Shown here: piece after piece, positions 1 to 8,092 of the stretch
Layout: every line of letters starts with the position of its first letter
Numbering within the stretch: position 1 is the stretch's first letter
Source of the DNA: Streptomyces sp. NBC_00568
GTDB taxonomy: Bacteria; Actinomycetota; Actinomycetes; Streptomycetales; Streptomycetaceae
Reading direction: 5' to 3'
DNA length: 64,000 nt
Assembly: GCF_026341855.1 (NCBI RefSeq)
Contig: NZ_JAPENW010000001.1
Coordinates: 5,943,001-6,007,000 of the forward strand
Program-made: the position numbers and the translations under genes
Notes under the pieces: generated by a model
The model's database searches: none
What the model was told of the DNA's origin: nothing
The model's input: only the letters and a program-made list of their open reading frames with translations

Positions 1-191
1 CGCTCCCGTTTCCAGGCCTTCCGTGGCTCCTGCCTGCATAAATGCGCGCGCCCGAAGACACCTCACTCATTCGGGTGACATGCCCGGGCGATCCGGCCCG
101 GCCGGGCCGGGCGGTCGACAGAATCGGACCGGTCTCTCCGAGGCCGTCCGCGCTGTCAGTGCTGTCAGTGCCTATTGGGGGGCCAATCGGC

Positions 192-1439
192 ATGATCCGT
201 TTCAAGGCTGGGGTGCCCCGCAGGGCGACGCTCCGGACGCATTCGCGGGACCCGGCCGGGGCGGTGCTCGGGCGGCCGCGCCGGGGCGACCGGCTGAGAG
301 CCGGGTTCGCCCGTGCGGTGCGCGGCGGCAGGCCCCGGACCGGGGTCGGCCGCGGGGACTGCGCACCCGGCCGACGCCGGGGCCTCGGCCGCCGGGTCCA
401 CCGTTCCGCCGGCCGGCCGCCGCTGCGCCGGGCACTGAGCCTCGGGCTGCCCGCGGTCTGGGGCGCGCTGGCGGTCTCGTACACGATGGCCTGTCCTCTC
501 GCGCAACAGAACGGCGTCGGCGCCCGCATCGTCACCAGCGCCGTCTTCTTCGCGGTCGGTGCCGGTCTGATACTCCACGTCAGAAGGGCGCTGCTGCGCG
601 AGCTCCGGCAGATCCGCAAGGTCGCGGGGGCCGCGCAGGACGTCCTGCTGCGCCCGCTGCCGCCGTCCATCGACGGGCTGAACATCGCCGCTGCCCAGCT
701 CTCCGCGGACCGCGGCGCGGGGGTCGGAGGCGATCTGTACGAGGCGATCGCCACCGAGCACGGGGTGCGGGTCGTGATGGGCGATGTCCGCGGGCACGGA
801 CTCGGCGCCATCGGGACCGTCGCCGCGGTCCTCGGCAGCTTCCGCGAGGCCGCGCACGACGAACCCGAACTCGGCGGTGTACTCAGAAGACTCGAGCGGG
901 CGCTGGCCCGGCATCTGCGCCAGGGGGACCGGGCCGATCACCCCTCGACGGGCTTCGACCCCGACAGCCCGGCAGCCGAGGAGTTCGTCACCGTCCTGCT
1001 GCTGGAGATCCGCCGCGACGGCGAGGTGCACGCCCTCAACTGCGGCCATCCCTGGCCCTATCTGCTCGGCAGGGGGCGTGTCCTGCCACTCGTCCGAGCC
1101 GAACCGCTGCCCCCGCTCGGGCCGTTCCCGCTCCCGGCCGCCCTCGTGGCCGAGCCCTGCGGCCGACTCCTGCCCGGCGAGGGACTGTTCCTGCACACGG
1201 ACGGTGTCGAGGACGCCCGGGACACCCAGGGACAGTTCTTCCCACTGCTTCCGGCGCTCGCGGAGGCCGTCCGTGACCGGCCCGTCGTGCCGCAGGCCGT
1301 GCTGCGCACGGTCTTCGCCGGAGTGCTGCGCCACACCGGCGGCCGGCCCACCGACGACGTGGCCCTCCTGGTGCTGCGCAACGACCGCCGACGCCTTCCC
1401 CTGAAACAGGGCCGCGTGTCCCATCACGTGCCCCGCTAG
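192..1439 (+). CDS. Membrane PP2C-type (SpoIIE/RsbU-like) phosphatase
   Basis: Probable membrane-anchored serine phosphatase of about 415 residues. The C-terminal two thirds (about residues 150-395) carry the metal-binding signatures of the SpoIIE/RsbU branch: GGDLYEA, then GDVRGHGLGA, an NCGHP-like segment and the late HTDGVEDAR and DDVALLVL motifs. Before it lie two hydrophobic helices (about residues 80-125), the second running into a basic LLRELRQIRKV stretch. The first 75 residues are Arg/Gly-rich and may not all be translated; I chose the ATG at 192 because the region upstream has poor coding character. Such phosphatases usually act on anti-sigma-factor antagonists in partner-switching systems. 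No anti-sigma partner is adjacent, so its target is unknown. Confidence 0.85.
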   Translation: MIRFKAGVPRRATLRTHSRDPAGAVLGRPRRGDRLRAGFARAVRGGRPRTGVGRGDCAPGRRRGLGRRVHRSAGRPPLRRALSLGLPAVWGALAVSYTMACPLAQQNGVGARIVTSAVFFAVGAGLILHVRRALLRELRQIRKVAGAAQDVLLRPLPPSIDGLNIAAAQLSADRGAGVGGDLYEAIATEHGVRVVMGDVRGHGLGAIGTVAAVLGSFREAAHDEPELGGVLRRLERALARHLRQGDRADHPSTGFDPDSPAAEEFVTVLLLEIRRDGEVHALNCGHPWPYLLGRGRVLPLVRAEPLPPLGPFPLPAALVAEPCGRLLPGEGLFLHTDGVEDARDTQGQFFPLLPALAEAVRDRPVVPQAVLRTVFAGVLRHTGGRPTDDVALLVLRNDRRRLPLKQGRVSHHVPR

Positions 1440-1904
1440 CGGCTGTTGTCCGGCCGCGGGTCGCCGAGCCGCGTGCCGGACCCCGCGTCCGCGGCGCGCT
1501 CCGAACGGCCGCGTCTAGGGGCGGCGGCATGCGGTTCCGCCGCCCCGGACGCGACCGGCCACGGGACCCGCCCGGACAACCGGAGTCCCGCGGTCGCCCC
1601 GGCCGATCCGGCATCGGCCGTCCGCCCCGCCACGGAGTGTCGGGCAGGCAGCCGGGCGGACGGCGCGAGTCGGGCCGCCGCACTGTACGAGGGGGAGCCG
1701 ACGGCCCGGCCGGCCTCTTGCGAGGCATTTCAGTCAACCGGTCCGAAACTCTCTGCGACAGTGCGCGTACAGCGCGGATACGGGCATTCCCTTCACACCC
1801 CGTGTGAAAGGGGACGCACTACTGTGACGGGCACGGTCTGGTGCGGTCCGGCGCCCTCGGGCGCGATCGGCGCCCACGGCAACGAGCCACTCGGGGGGCC
1901 TTCC
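1440..1904. other. Gene-free stretch before the TPR regulator
   Basis: About 465 bases without a credible gene. The first 260 bases are GC-rich with open frames on both strands that look like shadows. From about 1735 the composition becomes less GC-rich and probably holds the promoter of the regulator that starts at 1905, including the inverted repeat annotated at 1789-1812. Confidence 0.6.
1789..1812. promoter_or_regulatory. Inverted repeat upstream of TPR regulator gene
   Basis: CCCTTCACAC, a CCC spacer, then GTGTGAAAGGG: a near-perfect dyad with one unpaired A, about 95 bases before the start at 1905. It stands out in a G+C-rich background and sits where a promoter or operator is expected. 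It could be an operator, possibly autoregulatory, or an mRNA hairpin. Confidence 0.45.
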
Positions 1905-3245
1905 ATGCAGCCCAACACTCTGCTCGACGCGATCCTCGACGAGGCCGGTATCTCGCACGCGGGACTCGCCGCCCACGTCAACCAGGCCGGACGGGCGCGC
2001 GGTCTCGCGCTCCGCTACGAACACACCGCCGTGGCACGGTGGTTGAAGGGCCAGCGGCCGCGCGGCCAGGTCCCCGACCTGATCTGCGAGGTGCTCGCGG
2101 GACGGCTCCACCGGCCCGTCACGCTCGACGACATCGGCCTCGGGGTCCCCGGCGAACCGTCCACCCCGCACGCCGGGTCGCTCTCCGGCTTCGTCGAGCG
2201 GGCCACCGCGCTGTGGCGTTCCGACGAGCAGCAGCGCCCGCACATCCTCGGCGCCCCGGCCGTCACCGGAACGCCCGCGGTGATGCCCGTATGGGAGTGG
2301 GAGAATCCGCCCGAGGACGTGGACGTCTCCCGCGGCGGCCGCCACCACGTCAGCATGGCCGACATCGAGATGCTGCGCGCCGCCCGTGCCCACTACGAGC
2401 AGATGTACCGCAAGGCCGGCGGCATCGCGACCCGCACCCGGATCGTCGGCTTCCTCAACTCCGAGACCGCGCCCCTGCTGCGCGGCGGCTACACCGACGC
2501 CACCGGCCGCCAACTCCACCGCGCAACAGGGGGGTTGGTGGCCATCGCGGGTATCTGCGCCTACGACTCCGACGCGCACGGACTCGCCCAGCGCTACTTC
2601 CACCAGGCGCTGCGCCTGGCGAAGGCCAGTGGGGACAGGGGGCTTGGGGCCTACGTCATAGCACTGCTCGTCAACCAGGCGCTGTTCATGCGTGAGTACC
2701 GGCAGGCGGTCGCGTTCGCCGAGGCGGCGCTGCGCGCGGCGGGGCGTCACATCACGCCTGCGCTCGCCTCCGACCTGTACGCGATGCAGGCCAAGGCGTA
2801 CGCACACCTCGGCGACGGCAGCAGCGCACTGTCCTGCATACGGCGTGCCGAGCAGGCCGCCGAGCGCATCCGGCGTGGTTACGAGCCGGACGAGACCGGC
2901 TATGTCCAGCCGGGACTGGTCAACGTACAGGTGGCGGAGGCGTTGCTCAGCCTCGGCGATCTGGTGGCCGCCGCGGAGCACGCCGCGGCCGCCGTCGACA
3001 CTCCGGCGCACGACCGGGGGCGCGTGCACCGGCTGGCGATGCTCAGTCAGATCGAGCTGCGGCAGGGCAACGCCGACAAGGCGGTGGAGACCGCCGTGCA
3101 AATGGCGGAACAGGCACGGGGGATGGAGTCGCAGCGGCTGCGTGACAGACTTCGCGCGGTACGCGAGCACCTGGTGCGCAGCGGCTGTTCGGGCACGACC
3201 GAGGCCGCGGAACTCATCGACGGCGCACTGCGCGTACCGCTGTAG
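1905..3245 (+). CDS. XRE-like regulator with TPR C-terminus
   Basis: Cytoplasmic regulator of 446 residues of the Streptomyces family that joins an N-terminal helix-turn-helix-like region (about residues 5-75, with ISHAGLAAHVNQAG and HTAVARWLKGQRP) to tetratricopeptide-like helices (about 200-440, for example AYVIALLVNQALFMREYRQA and LYAMQAKAYAHLGDGSSA). NsdA-type regulators of Streptomyces differentiation have the same general plan, but I cannot assign it to a specific one. The ATG at 1905 was chosen because GGGGGG lies six bases upstream and the longer upstream frame has no coding bias. It is followed 163 bases later by the NUDIX gene. The TPR half probably binds a peptide or protein partner. 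Confidence 0.8.
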   Translation: MQPNTLLDAILDEAGISHAGLAAHVNQAGRARGLALRYEHTAVARWLKGQRPRGQVPDLICEVLAGRLHRPVTLDDIGLGVPGEPSTPHAGSLSGFVERATALWRSDEQQRPHILGAPAVTGTPAVMPVWEWENPPEDVDVSRGGRHHVSMADIEMLRAARAHYEQMYRKAGGIATRTRIVGFLNSETAPLLRGGYTDATGRQLHRATGGLVAIAGICAYDSDAHGLAQRYFHQALRLAKASGDRGLGAYVIALLVNQALFMREYRQAVAFAEAALRAAGRHITPALASDLYAMQAKAYAHLGDGSSALSCIRRAEQAAERIRRGYEPDETGYVQPGLVNVQVAEALLSLGDLVAAAEHAAAAVDTPAHDRGRVHRLAMLSQIELRQGNADKAVETAVQMAEQARGMESQRLRDRLRAVREHLVRSGCSGTTEAAELIDGALRVPL

Positions 3246-3408
3246 AGAACACCCGGAAAGCCACTTCACGACCCCCCACCGGAACGCCGGCCACCGCTTG
3301 GGCCCATCGTGTTCACCGCCACTGCGCCGTGCCCCGACCGCTGCGACTCTGCTGCCGGGACGCTGCTGCTGCGATATTGCCATCTACTCGGCGGAAGGTG
3401 GCAGAACC

Positions 3409-3954
3409 GTGCAGTGGACGAAACAGAACGAACAAACTGTGTATGAAAACCGCTGGTTCAGCGTCAAGCTCGCAGATGTGGGGCTGCCGGACGGGCGGCA
3501 TCTCGATCACTTCCTGATACGGCTGCGGCCCGTCGCCGTGGCCACCGTGGTGAACGAGGCCAACGAAGTACTGCTCCTGTGGCGGCACCGCTTCATCACC
3601 GACAGCTGGGGATGGGAGCTCGCCGCGGGTGTCGTGGAGGACGGCGAGGACGTCGTCGTCGCGGCGGCCCGCGAACTGGAGGAGGAGACCGGGTGGCGGC
3701 CGGGACCCCTGCGGCATCTGATGAGTGTCGAGCCCTCCAACGGGCTCACCGACGCCCGGCATCACATCTACTGGGCCGACGAGGGCGCGTACATCGGACA
3801 CCCCGTGGACGACTTCGAGTCCGACCGTCGGGAATGGGTTCCCCTGAAGCTCGTTCCCGACATGGTCGCCCGCGGTGAGGTCCCGGCCGCCAACATGGCT
3901 GCCGCACTGCTCCTTCTGCACCATCTCAGGCTCGGGCAGGACGCGTTGCCCTGA
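3409..3954 (+). CDS. NUDIX hydrolase
   Basis: Nucleoside-diphosphate-linked hydrolase of 181 residues. A complete Nudix box begins at G74 (G-x5-E-x7-REL-x-EE-x-GW), with the metal-binding REL-EEE core intact, so it should be active. The flanking LLLWRHRF and WGWELAAG segments resemble ADP-ribose or ADP-sugar pyrophosphatases (NudF type), which is the most likely activity but is not proven by the motif. The GTG at 3409 follows GGAAGGTGG at a normal distance; longer in-frame starts lie inside the preceding gene. The next gene is convergent and starts on the opposite strand. Confidence 0.88.
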   Translation: MQWTKQNEQTVYENRWFSVKLADVGLPDGRHLDHFLIRLRPVAVATVVNEANEVLLLWRHRFITDSWGWELAAGVVEDGEDVVVAAARELEEETGWRPGPLRHLMSVEPSNGLTDARHHIYWADEGAYIGHPVDDFESDRREWVPLKLVPDMVARGEVPAANMAAALLLLHHLRLGQDALP

Positions 3955-3980
3955 TCAGTCCCCCCTCGGCGTCCTGGGGC

Positions 3981-4238
3981 CTAGTGGCCCAGAGCCTGCC
4001 AGACCGCCACGGCCAGCGCGCCCACGGCCGCGACGACGGCGACGGTGGGCAGTGGCCAGCGGGTGTGTTCGAGCGCGACGATCCGTGTACTGAGATCGTC
4101 GAGATCCTTGGCGGCCTGGTCGTCGCGCTGAGTGAGCAGGGCCAGTCCTCCCTCGATGCGGGTCAATCCCACTTCGAGAGATCGGCGTAACTCCGCGAGT
4201 TCCTTGGGGGCCACGGGATGCTCGGGGTCGGCGGTCAC
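3981..4238 (-). CDS. Small coiled-coil, tail-anchored membrane protein
   Basis: Unrecognised protein of about 85 residues. The first 55 residues are charged and helical with a heptad-like pattern (ELAELRRSLEVGLTRIEG, then DLDDLSTRIVALE), followed by a single C-terminal membrane segment (PLPTVAVVAAVGALAVAVW). This architecture resembles small holin-associated or XhlA-like proteins, but also many uncharacterised actinobacterial tail-anchored proteins; no phage genes are nearby. The GTG start at about 4238 was chosen over an upstream TTG because AAAGGAG lies just before it. Confidence 0.6.
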   Translation of the reverse strand: MTADPEHPVAPKELAELRRSLEVGLTRIEGGLALLTQRDDQAAKDLDDLSTRIVALEHTRWPLPTVAVVAAVGALAVAVWQALGH

Positions 4239-4364
4239 GGGTCCGCTCCTTTCCGTAGTCGGCACATCCCTTGTGTGCGCACGGAAAGTCAACTCGCCTG
4301 GTGGGCACGTGGGGAGCGTGTGCGCCGGGCATATGCGGGCCCGGCGCGCACACGGCGTGTGAAT

Positions 4365-4404
4365 GGCGCGGGCCCGGCACCGCGAAGGGTGCCGGGCCCG
4401 CGCC
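4365..4404. terminator. 17-bp perfect hairpin terminator
   Basis: GGCGCGGGCCCGGCACC, loop GCGAAG, then the exact complement. It lies about 35 bases downstream of the dehydrogenase stop codon (minus strand). No T-run follows, as is common in Streptomyces. A second, weaker dyad (GTGTGCGCCGGGC against GCCCGGCGCGCACAC) lies just beside it at about 4317-4354. Confidence 0.75.
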
Positions 4405-4441
4405 CGCCCGAGCTCTACGGAACGTAGTCAGCGCTCCGCTG

Positions 4442-5305
4442 TCACTGGCCGTAGGTGTAGAACCCCGAGCCCGACTTCCGGCCGAGGCGTCCCGCGTCCA
4501 CCATGCGCTGGAGCAGCGGGGGAGCGGCGTACAGCGGCTCCTTGTACTCCTCGTACATCGAGTACGCGACCGAGGCCACCGTGTCGAGACCGATCAGGTC
4601 GGACAGCTTGAGCGGGCCCATCGGGTGGGCGCAGCCCATCTCCATGCCGTTGTCGATGTCCTCGCGGCTCGCGATGCCCGACTCGAACATCCGGATCGCG
4701 GACAGGAGGTAGGGGATCAGCAGGGCGTTGACGACGAAGCCCGAGCGGTCCTGGGCGCGGATCGCGTGCTTGCCGAGCGCCTTCTCGGCGAACAGCTGGG
4801 CGCGGCCGATGGTGCCCTCGGAGGTGGTCAGCGCCGGGATCAGCTCCACGAGCTGCTGCACCGGGGCCGGGTTGAAGAAGTGGATGCCGATGACCTGGTC
4901 GGGACGCGAGGTCGCGACGGCCAGCTTCACCAGCGGGATCGAGGAGGTGTTGGAGGCGAGGATCGCGTCCGGCCTGGTCACCACCTGATCGAGTACCTGG
5001 AAGATCTCGGTCTTGACCTGCTCGTTCTCGACGACGGCCTCGATCACGAGGTCGCGGTCGGCGAACTCGCCGAGGTCCGTGGTGAAGCTCAGCCGGTCAT
5101 GGGTGGCCTTGAGCTCGTCCTCGGAGATCTTTCCGCGTCCCGCCGCCTTGGAGAGGGAGTTGAACAGCCGGGTCCGGCCGATCTCCAGGGCTTCGCCGGT
5201 GGTCTCGGCGACCTTGACGTCGAGGCCGGCGCGGGCGCACACCTCGGCAATGCCCGCTCCCATCTGGCCGCAGCCCACCACTCCGACGCGTTCGATGTCG
5301 GTCAC
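4442..5305 (-). CDS. 3-hydroxybutyryl-CoA dehydrogenase
   Basis: NAD(P)-dependent 3-hydroxyacyl-CoA dehydrogenase of 287 residues, normal for the short monofunctional family. The N-terminal Rossmann motif VGVVGCGQMGAGIA, the SNTSSIP substrate loop and the catalytic-His segment GIHFFNPAP are intact, and the C-terminal helical domain ends with the usual RLGRKSGSGFYTYG. It oxidises 3-hydroxybutyryl-CoA to acetoacetyl-CoA in butyrate/fatty-acid metabolism, or the reverse in C4 precursor supply for polyketides. GTG at 5305 chosen; AAGGGGACG precedes it. It is divergent from the glycosidase-like gene. The 168-base gap between them contains an ATCGATGATCGAT element at about 5390-5402. Confidence 0.92.
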   Translation of the reverse strand: MTDIERVGVVGCGQMGAGIAEVCARAGLDVKVAETTGEALEIGRTRLFNSLSKAAGRGKISEDELKATHDRLSFTTDLGEFADRDLVIEAVVENEQVKTEIFQVLDQVVTRPDAILASNTSSIPLVKLAVATSRPDQVIGIHFFNPAPVQQLVELIPALTTSEGTIGRAQLFAEKALGKHAIRAQDRSGFVVNALLIPYLLSAIRMFESGIASREDIDNGMEMGCAHPMGPLKLSDLIGLDTVASVAYSMYEEYKEPLYAAPPLLQRMVDAGRLGRKSGSGFYTYGQ

Positions 5306-5473
5306 ATCGTCCCCTTCGCTGATCCGCACGGCCTGGCAGGTCCTCCGTTGTTCGGTGCCTGCTCCGAACGTGCACGTTACTCCCAAGTATCGATGATCGA
5401 TCACCGGGGTGGGGCATGCTGGCCATCGAGACGATCCGTGACCGGGCGGATCCGCTGCGTAGGGGGTACGGAG

Positions 5474-6721
5474 ATGGGACGACTGCCACGCCGGGCGTTC
5501 ACGGCTGCCGCGCTCGCGACACTGTCGGGGCTCTCCACGGCGGGGGACGCCGCGGCGGCCCCGGGCCCCGCCTCGCCGCACCGGCCGAGGGCCCTGCCCG
5601 CCGTGCGCGGCATGTGGCTCGCGACCGCCTCGCACCGCGACTGGCCCTCGCGCACCGGCCTGAGCGCGGCGCGCCAGCGCGCCGAGCTCCTGGCCCACCT
5701 CGACACGGCGGTACGCCTGCGCCTCAACACCGTGATCTTCCAGGTCCGCCCCGCCGCCGACGCGTTGTGGCCCTCGCCGTACGAGCCGTGGTCCCAGTAC
5801 CTGACCGGTGTCCAGGGCAAGGACCCCGGCTGGGACCCGCTGGGCACCGCGGTGCGGGAGGCCCACGCGCGCGGCCTGGAACTGCACGCCTGGTTCAACC
5901 CGTACCGCGTCTCGGGACAGCCGGACCCCGGCAGGCTCGCCCCCACGCACCCCGCACGCGTCCACCCGGACTGGGTCGTGCGGTACGGCGGGAAGCTCTA
6001 CTACAACCCCGGGCTGCCCCCGGTCCGGACGTTCGTCCGGACCGCGATGCTCGACGCGGTGCGCCGGTACCCGGTCGACGGCGTGCACTGGGACGACTAC
6101 TTCTACCCGTACCCGGTGGCCGGCGAAAGGTTCAACGACGACGCGGCGTACGCCGAACACGGCGCGGGCTTCGCGAGCCGGGCGGCCTGGCGGCGCCACA
6201 ACATCGACCGGCTGGTGCTGGAGATGGCGGCGGGCATCAAGAAGGTCCGCCCCGGGGCCCGCTTCGGGATCAGCCCCTTCGGGGTCTGGCGCAACGCGTC
6301 GAGCGACCCGCGCGGCTCCGCGACCCGGGCAGGTGTCGAGACGTACGACGATCTCTACGCGGACACCAGGAAATGGGTCAGGGAGCACTGGATCGACTAC
6401 ATCTGCCCGCAGCTGTACTGGAACATCGGCTTCGCCGCCGCCGACTACGCGAAGCTGCTGCCCTGGTGGGCGAAGGTCGCCCGGGGGACGGGCGTCCAGC
6501 TGTACGCGGGGGAGGCGCTGTACAAGGCGGGTGCCCCGGGGCAGCCCGCGGCCTGGCGGGACCCCGCCGAACTCTCCCGGCATCTCACGTTCGCCCGCGA
6601 CCACGCCGAGGTGCGCGGACATGTCTTCTTCTCGGCCGCGGAGGCCGGTGCCGACCGCGTCGGCGCGATGGCACGGGTCGTCGCCGACCACTACCAGCGG
6701 TCGGCGAAGCCCCCGCGCTGA
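5474..6721 (+). CDS. Secreted GHL10 (DUF187) glycoside-hydrolase-like protein
   Basis: Predicted exported protein of 415 residues. The N-terminus has a Tat-type signal (LPRRAFTAAALA, hydrophobic core, Ala-rich cleavage region up to about residue 30). The rest matches the glycosyl-hydrolase-like 10 family: RGMWLATASHRDWP, LNTVIFQVRPAADALW, LHAWFNPYR, DGVHWDDYFYPYP and FGISPFGVWRN are characteristic segments of a TIM barrel. Members such as YngK are lipoproteins or secreted proteins thought to act on cell-wall glycans; the substrate here is unknown. ATG at 5474 follows a GGAG. It is a single gene divergent from the dehydrogenase. Confidence 0.85.
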   Translation: MGRLPRRAFTAAALATLSGLSTAGDAAAAPGPASPHRPRALPAVRGMWLATASHRDWPSRTGLSAARQRAELLAHLDTAVRLRLNTVIFQVRPAADALWPSPYEPWSQYLTGVQGKDPGWDPLGTAVREAHARGLELHAWFNPYRVSGQPDPGRLAPTHPARVHPDWVVRYGGKLYYNPGLPPVRTFVRTAMLDAVRRYPVDGVHWDDYFYPYPVAGERFNDDAAYAEHGAGFASRAAWRRHNIDRLVLEMAAGIKKVRPGARFGISPFGVWRNASSDPRGSATRAGVETYDDLYADTRKWVREHWIDYICPQLYWNIGFAAADYAKLLPWWAKVARGTGVQLYAGEALYKAGAPGQPAAWRDPAELSRHLTFARDHAEVRGHVFFSAAEAGADRVGAMARVVADHYQRSAKPPR

Positions 6722-6757
6722 GGGAGCGACCGCCTCCCGGCGGCCGTCCCGGTCGTT

Positions 6758-6952
6758 CTACTGCGGCATGTCCTTGTGGCGGATCTCGGAGTCCGGGCCC
6801 GGCGAGCAGACGGCCTCGTGACCGTCCTCGAACCGCACGCGGTAGGGGGGAGCGCCTTCGGCTCCCATGACCTCGGTGATCTCCGCGACCTTGTCGTGCT
6901 GGCCGACAACCCTGCCGTGCTGCACCAGTTGGTCGCCTTTGGTTGCGTGCAT
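6758..6952 (-). CDS. DUF1918 protein
   Basis: Small soluble protein of 64 residues matching the actinobacterial DUF1918 family: KGDQLVQHGRVVGQ, then APPYRVRFEDGHEAV and a PGPDS end. The fold is a small SH3-like beta barrel; function is not established. ATG at 6952 has GAGGAG eight bases upstream. It is a stand-alone gene, convergent with the GHL10 gene and followed upstream by the DMT transporter on the same strand. Confidence 0.88.
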   Translation of the reverse strand: MHATKGDQLVQHGRVVGQHDKVAEITEVMGAEGAPPYRVRFEDGHEAVCSPGPDSEIRHKDMPQ

Positions 6953-7044
6953 CTGAACGGTCTCCTCGTCCTGTACGGGAGTAACGGTTCGTGGCCTCAA
7001 GTCTACGGCCGGCGGCGCAGGTTGGCCCGGCCCGCGCACACGGG

Positions 7045-7980
7045 TCAGCCCCGCGCCCGCTGGGTGAGGGCGATGCAGACGAGCACGGCGGCCGCCGTCA
7101 GGGGTGCCGCCGGTGTGAGCCGCTCGCCGAGGAGCAGTACCGACCACACCAGTGTGAGCAGCGGCTGGGCCAGCTGCAACTGGCTCGCCTTCGGGATCCC
7201 GATCGACGCCATGCCCCGGTACCAGACGACCAGACCGAGGAACTGCGAACCGACCGCGACCCACAGCAGCCCGGTCACGCTGTGCGCCGTCAAGTGCACC
7301 GGCTCGTACGACAGCGCCACCAGCGCGCCCGGCACGCTGAGCGGCAGACACAGGACCAGCGCCCAGCCGATGACCTGCCAGCCCGGCATCACACGGGCGA
7401 GCCGACCGCCCTCGGTGTAGCCCGCCGCGCAGATCAGCAGCGCTCCGAACAGATAGGCGTCCGCTCCGGTCAGCGCGCCACCGCTCTGCTGCACGGTGAA
7501 CGCGATCACGGCGGCCGCACCCGCGCAGGCCGCCAGCCAGAACATCCGCGACGGCCGGGCGCCGGTGCGCAGCGCCGAGAACAGCGCCGTCGTCAGCGGC
7601 AGCAGCCCGACGACCACGGCGGCGTGGGCGGTGGTCGAGGTCTGAAGAGCGAGTGTCGTCAGCAGGGGGAAGCCGAAGACGACTCCGGCGGCGACGACGC
7701 CGAGCCCGGCCAGATGCCGCCGGGCCGGTACGGGCACCCGCAGGGCGAGGAGACAGCCGCCCGCGACGACCGCGGCGAGCACGCAGCGTACGGCCACCAG
7801 GGACCAGGGGCCGAAGCCCTCCAGGCCCCAGGCGGTCGCGGGGAAGGTGAGGGAGAAGGCGGTGACGCCGAGGGCGGCCTGGAGGGTGCCGGAGCGGCGG
7901 TCCGTCGGAGAGGGGTTCCGGCGCCCGGCGCCGGCCCCGGGGGGCCGGTGGAGTGAGCCGGCCGGGGTCCCGTCGGTCAC
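7045..7980 (-). CDS. EamA/DMT-family transporter
   Basis: Inner-membrane protein with ten hydrophobic segments in two EamA-like halves, of about 311 residues from the GTG at 7980. An upstream ATG at 8094 is in frame, but its first codons (AGA ACA GAG AGT) have atypical third positions and overlap the promoter of the divergent MocR gene, so I prefer 7980. Family members export small metabolites, often amino acids or purines. Its head-to-head pairing with a MocR-type regulator is a common arrangement, suggesting that the regulator controls this exporter in response to an amino acid or a pyridoxal compound. Confidence 0.8.
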   Translation of the reverse strand: MTDGTPAGSLHRPPGAGAGRRNPSPTDRRSGTLQAALGVTAFSLTFPATAWGLEGFGPWSLVAVRCVLAAVVAGGCLLALRVPVPARRHLAGLGVVAAGVVFGFPLLTTLALQTSTTAHAAVVVGLLPLTTALFSALRTGARPSRMFWLAACAGAAAVIAFTVQQSGGALTGADAYLFGALLICAAGYTEGGRLARVMPGWQVIGWALVLCLPLSVPGALVALSYEPVHLTAHSVTGLLWVAVGSQFLGLVVWYRGMASIGIPKASQLQLAQPLLTLVWSVLLLGERLTPAAPLTAAAVLVCIALTQRARG

Positions 7981-8054
7981 GGCGCGCGCACCGGCCGTGC
8001 ACCGGCCGGTCCCCGTGCGCGCGGCGGACGTGAGGTCGGTGTCGGTGCTGACCG

Positions 8055-8075
8055 CTATCCCGGTCCCGTCGATAG
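8055..8075. promoter_or_regulatory. CTATC-N11-GATAG dyad between DMT and MocR genes
   Basis: A five-base inverted repeat spaced by 11 bases lies 18 bases before the MocR start codon, overlapping the likely promoter of that gene (TACTCT about 13 bases before the ATG suggests a leaderless or nearly leaderless transcript). The position fits an operator for the MocR protein controlling both divergent genes. The arms are short, so confidence is modest. Confidence 0.4.
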
Positions 8076-8092
8076 CGCTACTCTCTGTTCTC

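Noticed and set aside
165..1427. 420-residue minus-strand frame opposite the PP2C gene
   Set aside because: No recognisable domain; the plus strand has intact PP2C motifs and proper codon bias.
1734..3383. 549-residue minus-strand frame opposite the TPR regulator
   Set aside because: Shadow of the plus-strand gene; no motifs.
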